Shown here piece by piece: positions 1 to 7,799 of a stretch of 64,000 bases of DNA; within the stretch, counting starts at the first letter, position 1, and every line of letters starts with the position of its first letter. Both the position numbers and the translations under genes were made by a program. The DNA lies in assembly GCF_014649915.1 (NCBI RefSeq), contig NZ_BMTY01000015.1, positions 96,793-160,792 on the forward strand, in the 5' to 3' direction. Source of the DNA: Streptomyces toxytricini. GTDB lineage: Bacteria > Actinomycetota > Actinomycetes > Streptomycetales > Streptomycetaceae. The notes under the pieces are model-generated. The model did not search any database. It was not told where the DNA came from and saw only the letters and a program-made list of their open reading frames with translations.

Positions 1-293
1 ACTTCTCGGCGCGCGTCAGCCGCTCCTCCCTGCACCGGCAGGTCAAGGGCGGCTCGCTGCCGTACGAGGACGAGAAGTTCAGCTACGTGGCGGCGACCCG
101 CTTCCCGGCGGAGCCGGCGGCCGCACGGATCACGCGCAAGCCGCAGATCCGCAAGGGCCTCGTCCTGCTCGACCTGTGCGGACCGGAGGGCGAGGGCCTG
201 GTCCGGGCCACCGTGACCAAGCGGCACGGCGACCTCTACAAGCGGGCCCGGGACACCGAGTGGGGCCGGGAGTGGCCCCCGGCCACGGGCTGA
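1..293 (+). CDS. Rsm22-like small-ribosomal-subunit methyltransferase, C-terminal part
   Basis: Partial gene. The frame is open from base 3 to a TGA at 291-293, so only the last 96 residues are in the window. The tail contains SSLHRQVKGG and YEDEKFSYVA, which I recognise from bacterial Rsm22-family proteins (SAM-dependent methyltransferase fold, linked to the small ribosomal subunit in mitochondria). The SAM-binding core would lie upstream of the window, so catalytic residues cannot be checked. The end is rich in Arg and Lys, as expected for an RNA-associated protein. It converges on ddaH with a 67-base gap. Confidence 0.6.
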   Translation, partial: FSARVSRSSLHRQVKGGSLPYEDEKFSYVAATRFPAEPAAARITRKPQIRKGLVLLDLCGPEGEGLVRATVTKRHGDLYKRARDTEWGREWPPATG

Positions 294-360
294 CGCCCGC
301 GGCCGGGAGGCGGGGGGAGCGGCGGCCCGCGGGCGGACCGCCGCCCTGCCGCCGCCCTGA

Positions 361-1170
361 CTACATCCGCAGCTCCTGGGTGCAGCACTTCACGCTGCCG
401 CCGCCCTTGAGCAGCTCGCCCAGGTCCATCGGCACCGGCTCGAAGCCCCGGTCCCGCAGCGGGCGGAACAGTCCGGCGGCCGCCTGCGGCAGCAGGACGT
501 GCCGGCCGTCGCTGACCGCGTTCAGCCCGAGCGCGGCCGCGTCCTCGGCGCCGGCGATCAGCGCGTCCGGGAAGAGCCGCCGCAGCACGGCCCGGCTGCC
601 CGGCGAGAAGGCCTCCGGGTGGTACATCACCTCGTCGCCGTCCAGCACGCACAGCGCGGTGTCGAGGTGGTAGTACCGCGGGTCGACCAGGTCCAGTCCG
701 ATGACGGGCCGGCCGAAGAACTCCTGCGCCTCGTCGTGCGAGAGCGGGCTGGAGCGGAAGCCCCGCCCGGCCAGGATCCAGCTGGCCGTGACGGCGAAGT
801 CGCCCTCGCCCTCGTTGACGTGGGCCGGCTCGTGGACGTCCCGGAAGCCGTGCGAGCGGAACCAGGCGCGGTGGATCTCCGCCTCGCCGGTGCGCTCCGC
901 GTGCGCGAACCGGGCGCCGAGGACCCGGCCGTCGATGACGAGGGCGCCGTTCGCGGCGAAGACCATGTCGGGGAGGCCCGGGTCCGGTTCCAGGGTCTCG
1001 ACGGTGTGCCCGAGGGCGAGGTAGCGGTCCCTGAGGTCTTCCCACTGGGCCATGGCCAGGGGGAGGTCCACCGGTTTCGCGGGGTCCATCCACGGGTTGA
1101 TGGAGTACGTGACCTTGAAGTGTGCCGGTGGGCACATCAGGTAGCGCCGGGGTGTGGCGTCTCTGCGCAA
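361..1170 (-). CDS. ddaH: Dimethylargininase (amidinotransferase/DDAH family)
   Basis: Hydrolyses dimethylarginine (or a related guanidino substrate) to citrulline and an amine, in the cytosol. The 269-residue protein has the family signatures CPPAHFKVTYSINPWM near the N-terminus, the substrate loop HVNEGEGDF (about 117-125), a catalytic-type His at 168 in RYYHLDTALCVL and a C-terminal Cys pair in SVKCCTQEL (262-263) that supplies the nucleophile. I chose the TTG at 1168-1170 because GGAG lies 6 bases upstream and the extra residues RRDATPRRYL suit the family. An ATG at 1137 is the alternative. It is divergent from a TetR gene 129 bp away, which is a plausible local regulator. Ornithine-related amidinotransferases share the fold. 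Confidence 0.85.
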   Translation of the reverse strand: MRRDATPRRYLMCPPAHFKVTYSINPWMDPAKPVDLPLAMAQWEDLRDRYLALGHTVETLEPDPGLPDMVFAANGALVIDGRVLGARFAHAERTGEAEIHRAWFRSHGFRDVHEPAHVNEGEGDFAVTASWILAGRGFRSSPLSHDEAQEFFGRPVIGLDLVDPRYYHLDTALCVLDGDEVMYHPEAFSPGSRAVLRRLFPDALIAGAEDAAALGLNAVSDGRHVLLPQAAAGLFRPLRDRGFEPVPMDLGELLKGGGSVKCCTQELRM

Positions 1171-1299
1171 AGAAGGCTCCTCACGACTCACGGACTGGTG
1201 GGTGAATCGTCTCTCCTCCAGGGTCACCGCGCAGTGGACTGACCGAGTGATGTGCACATTGACTGAAAGACGAGACGTTCCGGTTGGTAATTTGTCCGA

Positions 1300-1932
1300 A
1301 TGACCAGCAAGAACCCTGACGCGAAGGCCCCCGACGCGAGCCGCCGCAGCGAGCGCTCCCGGCGGGCCATCCTCGACGCGGCGCTCGCCCTGGTCGGCGA
1401 GGTGGGCTACAACAGGCTGACCGTCGAGGCGATCGCGGCCCGCGCGGGGGTGGGCAAACAGACGATCTACCGGTGGTGGCCCTCGAAGGCGGCCGTCCTG
1501 CTCGACGCCTCGCTCGCGCTCTCCGGCGACGCCGCGGACGGGGGCGGCTGGACAGGCTTCCCCGACACCGGCGATCTCGCCGCCGACCTGAAGACCGTCA
1601 TGCGGGCGACGGTCGACGAACTGTCCGACGACACGTACGCGGCCCCCGCGCGCGCCCTCGCGGCCGCCGGAGCCACCGACCCCGAGCTCGGCGCCCGCTT
1701 CACGGAGCAGCTGCTGGAACCCCAGCTCGCCCTGTACGAGGCACGACTGCGATCCGCCCTCGAATCCGGGCACATCGACCCCGGTACGGACCTCCGGGTG
1801 GCCGTCGAAATGCTGGTGGCCCCCCTCACGTACCGCTGGCTGCTGCGCACGGGCCCCCTCACCCACGCCTTCGCGGACGAGGTCGTCGACCGCGCCCTGG
1901 CGGGCATCGCCACGGCCCGGGAACCGGACTGA
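1300..1932 (+). CDS. TetR/AcrR family transcriptional regulator
   Basis: A 210-residue one-component repressor. The N-terminal HTH spans about residues 15-62, with AILDAALALVGEVGYNRLTV followed by the recognition helix GVGKQTIYRWWPSK. The C-terminal ligand domain is all-helical (TetR_C type with ELSDDTYAAPARAL). It is transcribed away from ddaH, so control of ddaH and of itself is likely but inferred. TAATTT at 1288-1293 lies exactly six bases before the ATG with no Shine-Dalgarno, which suggests a leaderless mRNA. The ligand is unknown. Confidence 0.85.
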   Translation: MTSKNPDAKAPDASRRSERSRRAILDAALALVGEVGYNRLTVEAIAARAGVGKQTIYRWWPSKAAVLLDASLALSGDAADGGGWTGFPDTGDLAADLKTVMRATVDELSDDTYAAPARALAAAGATDPELGARFTEQLLEPQLALYEARLRSALESGHIDPGTDLRVAVEMLVAPLTYRWLLRTGPLTHAFADEVVDRALAGIATAREPD

Positions 1933-2128
1933 CGGGGAGGGGGTGGCGAACGTCACCGACGCCGCCGCCCACATCCCCCGGCCTACGAATGGCCGGATTT
2001 AAGCCGCTATGTGGCGACATTCCGGGTGCCGAGCGGGGACCCGTCCTTGGGGAGAGCGGTCACCCGGACCGCAGGATGGTGGGACGATGTCAGGGTCTGC
2101 CGGGGCCAACGCTGAGGTGAGGGGATAG

Positions 2129-2863
2129 ATGGGGTCTGAGTCCGGCCGCGTCAAACGCGGCGAGCAGAGCAGGATTTCGCAGTGGCTGCGCCGACGCCCG
2201 AAGTCCGCACCGGAGGACCCCGGCCGCGTACGCGAGGCACTCCTGCTCTCCGCGGCCGCGGCGGGCCTGCCGCTCTCCCCCGCCGCCCACCCGGTCGGCT
2301 ACCGGTGCTCCTGCGACCGGATCGGCTGCCCGACCCCCGCGCGGCACCCCCTCTCCTTCGCCTGGCAGACCCAGTCGACCACCGACCGGGCACAGATCGA
2401 ACGCTGGGCGCGCAACCAGCCCCAGGCCAACTTCATCACCGCGACCGGCATGGTCCACGACGTCCTGGACGTCCCCCTGGAAGCCGGCGCCAAGGCCCTC
2501 GAACGCCTCCTCGCCGCCGGCATCGACGTCGGCCCGGTCGCCGAGTCGGGCGGCACGGGCGACCAGGCCCGCATGCTCTTCTTCACCGCCACCCGCGGCA
2601 CCCCCGAGGACGAGGACGAGTGGTGGCCGTGCGAACTGGACTGCCACCCGGAAACGATGGACGAACACCCGGGCCTCCGCTGGCACTGCCGCGGCAGCTA
2701 CGTCCTCGTCCCCCCGGCATCTCTCCCCGGCGACCAGGCGGTCACCTGGATCCGCGGCATGGAGCACCCCCTCCCGGACCCGCTGACCCTCTTGGAAACC
2801 CTGACGGACGCCTGCGCAGAACACGCCACGACCCCGGCAACGGCCTGGCCCCTCCACCACTGA
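2129..2863 (+). CDS. Short Prim-Pol-like protein (bifunctional DNA primase/polymerase N-terminal family)
   Basis: A 244-residue cytosolic protein resembling the small actinobacterial proteins annotated as bifunctional DNA primase/polymerase, N-terminal. The segments RCSCDRIGCPTPARHPL and the run ANFITATGMVHDVLDVP match that family, including the Cys-containing loop. There is no helicase or primase C-terminal domain, so a complete replicative primase role is unlikely. The acidic metal ligands of a Prim-Pol site are not obvious to me, so activity is uncertain. GAGGTGAGGGG precedes the ATG. It is followed by a repeat-rich convergent intergenic region. Confidence 0.65.
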   Translation: MGSESGRVKRGEQSRISQWLRRRPKSAPEDPGRVREALLLSAAAAGLPLSPAAHPVGYRCSCDRIGCPTPARHPLSFAWQTQSTTDRAQIERWARNQPQANFITATGMVHDVLDVPLEAGAKALERLLAAGIDVGPVAESGGTGDQARMLFFTATRGTPEDEDEWWPCELDCHPETMDEHPGLRWHCRGSYVLVPPASLPGDQAVTWIRGMEHPLPDPLTLLETLTDACAEHATTPATAWPLHH

Positions 2864-2895
2864 CTGCCGACGGGGGCCAACCCAGCCCCGCCGGC

Positions 2896-3070
2896 CAATC
2901 CAGCCCCGCCGGTGTTTGAGGCGCGGGGCCCAATCCGGCCCCGCCGGCGTTCGAGACGGGGGGCCCAATCCAGCCCCGCCGGCGTTCGAGACGGGGGGCC
3001 CAATCCAGCCCCGCCGGCGTTCGAGACGGGGGGCCCAATCCAGCCCCGCCGGCGTTTGAGGCGCGGGGGT
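2896..3070. repeat. Five tandem copies of a 35-bp GC-rich unit
   Basis: CAATCC recurs at 2896, 2931, 2966, 3001 and 3036, an exact 35-base period. Each unit runs CAATCC-rGCCCCGCCGGCGTTyGAG and ends in a G-rich stretch. The middle copies are nearly identical and the outer ones diverge (GTTTGAGGCGCGG replaces GTTCGAGACGGGG). It lies between the convergent Prim-Pol-like and yaaA genes. The core resembles a dispersed Streptomyces intergenic element that normally occurs as one copy. No spacers, so it is not a CRISPR array. Confidence 0.85.
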
Positions 3071-3071
3071 C

Positions 3072-3111
3072 CGGGGGCGGAGCCCCCGCAACGGGTCCGG
3101 GCAGAGCCCGG
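3072..3111. terminator. Two adjacent GC hairpins in a convergent intergenic region
   Basis: CGGGGGC-gga-GCCCCCG (3072-3088) is a perfect 7-bp stem with a 3-base loop. CCGGGC-aga-GCCCGG (3097-3111) follows it. They lie just after the 35-bp repeats and between the ends of two convergent genes, as expected of a U-tract-free bidirectional terminator in high-GC actinobacteria. Confidence 0.5.
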
Positions 3112-3201
3112 GAAACGGAGAAGGGGCGGGGCGGGGAGCCGGCTCCGCGCAGCGGCAACCCTCACCCGCCCCCCGCCCCCGGCACCGGCACCGGCACCCC
3201 G

Positions 3202-4002
3202 TCAGTGGATCTGCGTCACGACGACGTCGAGCGCCCACGCCCGCCCGCCCCGCGCAGGGGCCTCCCCTTCCACCACGTACCCCAACTCCCGCAGCACCTC
3301 GACCAGCTCCGCCGGCCCCGCCGGCTGAACCCCCGCGACGAGCAGATCCCGCACCAGCCTCCCTTTGGTCGCCTTGTTGAAGTGGCTCACGACAGCCCGC
3401 TTCTCCACCCCGTCCACGACCTGCGAGTGCAGCACCCGCACGGTGGCGGTCCTCTCGGCGAGCTCTCCCTTCGGCTTCCAGGCGGCCGCGTACGCCGCCG
3501 ACCGCAGGTCGAGTACGAGCCCGTCCCCGGCGGCTTCCGGCATGGCCTCCGCCATCGGCTCCCGCCAGTACGCGCCGAGCGCGCCGAGCCCGGGCAGCTT
3601 GACCCCCATGGAGCACCGGTAGGACGGAATCCGGTCGCTCACCCGTACGGCCCCCCACAGCCCGGAGAAGACGAGCAGAGACCGCTCGGCCCGCGCCCGC
3701 GCCGCGGCGGGCAGTTCCCCGAGCCCGAGCGCGTCGTACAGCACCCCGGTGTAGAGCTCGCCGGCGGGCAGCGCGGCCGCGGTCCGCAGTCCGGCGTTCT
3801 TCGCGACCTCCCCGCGGAGCCCTTCGCTGAGCCCGAGCACCTCGCGCGCCTTCAGCTCGTCCCCGGCGCACAGGTCGACGAGCTCGGCGAGTACGGCTTC
3901 GCGCGCCGCGGCCAGTCCCGGCAGCGACAGCGTTCCCGCGTCCATGGGTGCGCCGGTCCCGCCGGCGGCCTTTCCCTCGGACGGCGGCAGCAACACGAGC
4001 AC
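3202..4002 (-). CDS. yaaA: Peroxide stress protein YaaA (DUF328/UPF0246)
   Basis: A 266-residue cytosolic protein of the YaaA family, which limits iron-driven oxidative damage in E. coli and binds DNA with an HhH-like fold. Visible hallmarks are the N-terminal LLPPSEGK, then VFSGLWGAVRVSDRIPSYRCSM, DLRSAAYAAAW and SHFNKATKGRLVRDL. The length is typical. The GTG at 4000-4002 has GAGGAG 7 bases upstream. It is divergent from the RNB ribonuclease gene with about 100 bp between starts. Confidence 0.85.
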   Translation of the reverse strand: MLVLLPPSEGKAAGGTGAPMDAGTLSLPGLAAAREAVLAELVDLCAGDELKAREVLGLSEGLRGEVAKNAGLRTAAALPAGELYTGVLYDALGLGELPAAARARAERSLLVFSGLWGAVRVSDRIPSYRCSMGVKLPGLGALGAYWREPMAEAMPEAAGDGLVLDLRSAAYAAAWKPKGELAERTATVRVLHSQVVDGVEKRAVVSHFNKATKGRLVRDLLVAGVQPAGPAELVEVLRELGYVVEGEAPARGGRAWALDVVVTQIH

Positions 4003-4103
4003 GGCGTATCTCCTCAGACCAAAGCGAAAAGGGGGGGTGCGGCCCCGCCCCAGCGTAGACGGCTCGCCGTGCCGCCCCCGCCGTCCGGCCCTACGCTCGA
4101 TCC

Positions 4104-5555
4104 ATGCCACGCCGTCATCTGCACATGACCGGCGCAGACGGGGCTGCCCTGCGGGCGGCGCTGCGCGACCTGCGGACCGGGCTGGACGTGCCGCGGGAGT
4201 TCCCGCCACCGGTGCTGGCCGAGGCGGAGCAGGCCGTACGGACGCCCCGGCTCCCGGACGAGGACGCAACCGACGTCCCCTTGTTCACGATCGACCCGCC
4301 GTCCTCCCGCGACCTGGACCAGGCGATGCACCTGGCGCGCCGAGCCGGCGGCGGGTACGCCGTCCACTACGCGATCGCCGACCCGGCGGCGTTCGTCACT
4401 CCGGGCGGGCCCGTCGACGCGGAGGCGCACCGCCGGGTCACGACCCTGTACTTCCCGGACGGGCGGATCCCGCTGCTTCCGCCTGCCCTGTCCGAGGGCG
4501 CGGCGAGCCTGCTGCCGGGCCAGACGTGCCCGGCACTGCTGTGGCGGCTGGACCTGGACTCGGCGGGCCGCGTGGAGCGGACGACGATCCGCCGGGCCCT
4601 GGTGCGCAGCCGGGCCCGCTACGACTACGACGGCGCCCAGCAGGCGATCGACTCCGGCACGGCCGAAGAGCCCCTGACCCTCCTCCGCGAGGTGGGCCGC
4701 CTCCGAGAGGAGCAGGAACGCGAGCGGGGCGGGGTGTCCCTGAACGTGCCCGAGCAGGAGATCGTCGCGCACGACGGCTCGTACGGCCTGGCCTACCGCG
4801 CGCCGCTGCCCGTGGACGGCTGGAACGCGCAGGTCTCCCTGATGACGGGCATGGCGGCCGCCGACCTGATGCTGGCGGCCGGGACGGGCGTCCTGCGCAC
4901 CCTGCCGACGGCTCCGGACGGTGCGGTGGGCCGGCTGCGGCGCGCCGCGCAGGCGCTGGGGATCGACTGGCCGCACCACGTCCCGTACGCCGAGCTGGTC
5001 CGCTCCCTGGACGCGCACCGTCCGGCGCACGCCGCGTTCCTGCAGGAGTGCACGGCGCTGCTGCGGGGCGCCGGGTACACGGTCTTCACGGGCGGCGCGC
5101 CCGCCGGCCCGGTCGTGCACGCGGCGGTCGCGGCGCCGTACGCGCACTGCACCGCTCCCCTGCGCCGGCTCGCCGACCGCTACACGGGCGAGCTGTGCCT
5201 GGCGGCGGCGTCGGGGGCCGGGGCGCCGCAGTGGGTGCTGGCGGGGCTGGAGGAGCTGCCGCGCCGGATGGCGGGGGGCATGCGCCTGGCGAACACGGTG
5301 GAGCGGGAGTGCGTGGACCTCGTGGAGGCGGCCGTGATGAAGGACCGCGTCGGGGAGGCCTTCGACGCGGTGGTGATCGACGTCGACGACCGCGACGCCC
5401 GCTCCGGGACGGTCCACCTGGCCGAGCCGGCGGTCGTCGGCCGCGTGGAGTCCCCGACCGGCGACCTGCCGCTGGGCGACCGCATCCGCGTCCGCCTCAC
5501 CCGCGCGGACCCCGGCTACTCGAAGATCCTCTTCACCCCTGACGGGGCGGCGTGA
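4104..5555 (+). CDS. RNB-domain (RNase II/R family) ribonuclease
   Basis: A 483-residue 3'-to-5' exoribonuclease-like protein. The catalytic signature TIDPPSSRDLDQAMH (about residues 61-75) carries the Asp residues that bind the two Mg ions of RNase II enzymes. AHCTAPLRRLADRY (about 350) is the conserved C-terminal RNB segment. Recognisable cold-shock and S1 RNA-binding domains are missing or very divergent, so this is the short actinobacterial form. TACGCT at 4092-4097 sits six bases before the ATG and there is no Shine-Dalgarno, which points to a leaderless transcript. The 3' end overlaps the convergent membrane-protein gene by 23 bases. Confidence 0.85.
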   Translation: MPRRHLHMTGADGAALRAALRDLRTGLDVPREFPPPVLAEAEQAVRTPRLPDEDATDVPLFTIDPPSSRDLDQAMHLARRAGGGYAVHYAIADPAAFVTPGGPVDAEAHRRVTTLYFPDGRIPLLPPALSEGAASLLPGQTCPALLWRLDLDSAGRVERTTIRRALVRSRARYDYDGAQQAIDSGTAEEPLTLLREVGRLREEQERERGGVSLNVPEQEIVAHDGSYGLAYRAPLPVDGWNAQVSLMTGMAAADLMLAAGTGVLRTLPTAPDGAVGRLRRAAQALGIDWPHHVPYAELVRSLDAHRPAHAAFLQECTALLRGAGYTVFTGGAPAGPVVHAAVAAPYAHCTAPLRRLADRYTGELCLAAASGAGAPQWVLAGLEELPRRMAGGMRLANTVERECVDLVEAAVMKDRVGEAFDAVVIDVDDRDARSGTVHLAEPAVVGRVESPTGDLPLGDRIRVRLTRADPGYSKILFTPDGAA

Positions 5556-6384
5556 CCGCGGCGCCGCGCAAGGCCGCGACGACGGCGCCAGGATCATCGG
5601 CGTGGAAGCGCAGGAGCCGGGCCTCGCCCCGTGCACCCAGCGGCCGGGTGAACCCGACGGCCCGGGAGAGTTCGACGGTCACGGTGGTCTGGCCGCCGAC
5701 GATCAGGTCGAGCACCCCGTCCCCGGACAGGCTCACCAGCCGGCCCTCCGGGTAGCGGCGGTCGACGCGGGCCGAGGCGATGGCGTCCGCCGGGACGGCC
5801 AGGTCGAACAGCGCACCGTAGCGCAGCCGCAGGCTTCCGTCGGGGCGGACGACGTGCGGCCGGGTCACGCAGGCGGCGTGCATCGCCAGCAGCAGCGCCA
5901 CCCCGTACACGTCGAGGACGAGCACCACGCGGTGCACGGCAGGCCAGGGGATCAGCAGGGCGAGCACCGCGGTCTCAACGACCGAGACGAACACCATGCC
6001 GTACATCATCGCGGTCTGCGGCCCCGTGTACGCGGCGGGCAGGTCGCCCGCGGCGACGCCGTGAGGCGGGCGGCGCAGCATCCACCGCACCAGGGAGGCC
6101 CCGGCCCGCAGCTCGTGCAGCAGCAGCCGGCGCGCGGCGGCGGGGACGGCGGCCCGCACCGCCGCCCGCAGGGCCTCGCCCGGTACGGCTCCGCGGGCGC
6201 GCTCGGCGGCGTACAGCGACCGCAGCACCCACGCCTCCAGCAGCAGGGCGGCGGCGACGAGGACCTCGCAAGCGGCGAGCACCGCCGCGGGCGGGCGGAC
6301 CCCGGCGGCGACGACGAGGACGAGCAGCAGCTCGCCGGGTATGACGACGGCGGCCGCGAGGCGCGCGGCCCGCACCCGGCTCAC
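5533..6384 (-). CDS. Integral membrane protein of unknown function
   Basis: 283 residues with about four hydrophobic segments: 10-27, 33-50, 123-145 and 150-172, the last containing VHRVVLVLDVYGVALLLAMHAACV. A soluble C-terminal part of about 100 residues starts at RPHVVRPDGSLRLRYG and looks beta-rich, like PH-type domains of bacterial membrane proteins. I do not recognise a family with a known job. Its start overlaps the stop of the upstream MerR gene by four bases (ATGA), so the two are co-transcribed and translationally coupled. Confidence 0.7.
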   Translation of the reverse strand: MSRVRAARLAAAVVIPGELLLVLVVAAGVRPPAAVLAACEVLVAAALLLEAWVLRSLYAAERARGAVPGEALRAAVRAAVPAAARRLLLHELRAGASLVRWMLRRPPHGVAAGDLPAAYTGPQTAMMYGMVFVSVVETAVLALLIPWPAVHRVVLVLDVYGVALLLAMHAACVTRPHVVRPDGSLRLRYGALFDLAVPADAIASARVDRRYPEGRLVSLSGDGVLDLIVGGQTTVTVELSRAVGFTRPLGARGEARLLRFHADDPGAVVAALRGAAVTPPRQG

Positions 6385-7124
6385 CGCCGGCCCCGCCGCA
6401 CGAAGGCCTCCATCACTCGCCGTACGACCTCCGCCTGGGCGGGGGCGTACTCGGCGAGCAGCGCCTCGACGACGGCGGGCGCGACGGCGCCGGTCCCCCC
6501 GTCTCCCGGGATCGCGTCGAACACGGCGTCCGGCACCGCCGCGACGAGCGCGTCGGCCAGCCCCGGGATCCGCGGGTCGTCGGGCGGGGCGTCGGCCAGC
6601 TCGTCGAGCCGCTCGTACAGCGCGAGGACGGCCGGGTCGGCGGCGATCGGCCCGAGCGCCGCGTACACGTCGGCGCCGCCCTCGCCGGCCGTGTCGAGGA
6701 GGGTGAGGAGCTCGCGGTCAAGGGCGGCGGACGGCGAACCGGTGGCCGGCGCCTTGGCGAACAGGTCGGCGAGCGCGGGCGACACGGGCTCGGTCGCGCC
6801 GGGCGGCGCGGCCCGCAGCGCGGCGAGCCGGCTGCGGCGTTCCCGGATGTCGGCCTCCTGGCGGGCGAGGTCGGCGTCGAGCTCCTCGAGCACCTCGGCG
6901 AGGTCGCGCCCGGCATCGTCCGCGAGTACGTCCCGCACTTCGTCGAGGCCGAGCCCCAGCTCGGTCAGCCGGCGTACGCGCGCCAGCAGGACGGCGTCGC
7001 GGACGGTGTAGGTCCGGTATCCGTTGGGCAGCCGCACCGGCTCCGGGAGCAGGCCGACATGGTGGTAGTGCCGGATCGCCCGGGTGGTGAGCCCGACGAG
7101 CGCGGCGATCTCTCCGATCCGCAT
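6381..7124 (-). CDS. MerR family transcriptional regulator
   Basis: A 247-residue activator/repressor. The N-terminal winged HTH starts at the initiator Met: MRIGEIAALVGLTTRAIRHY, then the wing NGYRTYTVRDAVLLARVRRL. A helical dimerisation region (about 75-110) follows, then a roughly 130-residue C-terminal domain rich in Ala, Asp and Pro with no Cys cluster, so a metal ligand is unlikely and a TipAL-like organic ligand is possible. The ATG at 7124 matches the family N-terminus and the expected start of transcription. It is coupled to the downstream membrane-protein gene. Confidence 0.88.
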   Translation of the reverse strand: MRIGEIAALVGLTTRAIRHYHHVGLLPEPVRLPNGYRTYTVRDAVLLARVRRLTELGLGLDEVRDVLADDAGRDLAEVLEELDADLARQEADIRERRSRLAALRAAPPGATEPVSPALADLFAKAPATGSPSAALDRELLTLLDTAGEGGADVYAALGPIAADPAVLALYERLDELADAPPDDPRIPGLADALVAAVPDAVFDAIPGDGGTGAVAPAVVEALLAEYAPAQAEVVRRVMEAFVRRGRR

Positions 7125-7131
7125 GCCGTCC

Positions 7132-7162
7132 AGTAGAAACCCTGCCGTTGCGGCAAGGTCAA
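7132..7162 (-). promoter_or_regulatory. MerR-type promoter with 19-bp spacer and dyad operator
   Basis: On the minus strand, TTGACC (7162-7157) and TCTACT (7137-7132) are separated by 19 bases, the overlong spacing typical of MerR-activated promoters. The spacer contains the dyad CCTTGCCG-caa-CGGCAGGG. Transcription would begin at about 7125, on the merR ATG itself, so the mRNA should be leaderless and autoregulated. Confidence 0.8.
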
Positions 7163-7196
7163 GCGGCGGCGCGGGGCCGGGTAGCATGGTCGGCAC

Positions 7197-7606
7197 GGCA
7201 GACGAGCCGGCCGGACGGCCGCGTCGGGATCCCCGGATCCCGCCGAGGAACGTCCGGGCTCCACAGGGCAGGGTGGTGGGTAACGCCCACCCGGGGTGAC
7301 CCGCGGGACAGTGCCACAGAAAACAGACCGCCGGGGGCTTCGGCCTCCGGTAAGGGTGAAACGGTGGTGTAAGAGACCACCAGCGCCTGGGGTGACCCAG
7401 GCGGCTAGGTAAACCCCACTCGGAGCAAGGTCAAAAGGAGTCGTCCCCGGACGGCTCTGCGCGGACGATCGAGGGCTGCCCGCCCGAGTCCGCGGGTAGA
7501 CCGCACGAGGCCGGCGGCAACGCCGGTCCTAGATGGATGGCCGTCTCCCCGGCGGCCGCGAGGCCGCCGGGTGACAGAACCCGGCGTACAGGCCGACTCG
7601 TCTGCC
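7197..7606 (+). ncRNA. rnpB: RNase P RNA (class A, M1 RNA)
   Basis: Catalytic RNA that removes tRNA 5' leaders. The ends pair perfectly over 10 bp (GGCAGACGAG at 7197-7206 with CTCGTCTGCC at 7597-7606, helix P1). Conserved core pieces appear in order: GAGGAACGTCCGGGCTCC near 7240, ACAGAAAACAGACCGCC near 7315, GCAAGGTCAAAAGGAG near 7425, AGATGGATGGCCG near 7531 and ACAGAACCCGGCGTACAGG near 7573. A -10-like TAGCAT at 7182-7187 precedes the 5' end. A mature form shorter by a base or two at either end is possible. Confidence 0.95.
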
Positions 7607-7763
7607 GCCTGTGCCTCCGGCCCGGGGTGGAGCCCCGCCGGCTTCGCCTGCCCGAAACCCGGGGAGTCCCCGGGGAGCTCCGGTTCGAGGTGTCACCTGC
7701 CTGCCGCGTGCCTCCGGGCCTCGCCGCCGCTTCCCCGAATCCACGCCTTTGCCCTCCCGTTCC

Positions 7764-7795
7764 CCCGCCCGGCGCGCGGGTGCGCGCCGGGCGGG
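7764..7795. terminator. Perfect 14-bp hairpin, bidirectional terminator
   Basis: CCCGCCCGGCGCGC (7764-7777) pairs exactly with GCGCGCCGGGCGGG (7782-7795) around the loop GGGT. It stands between rnpB and the convergent RNase H/phosphatase gene, so it can end both transcripts. Confidence 0.7.
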
Positions 7796-7799
7796 CGGG

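Noticed and set aside
2896..3070. CRISPR array
   Set aside because: The units are contiguous with no unique spacers and no cas gene is near.
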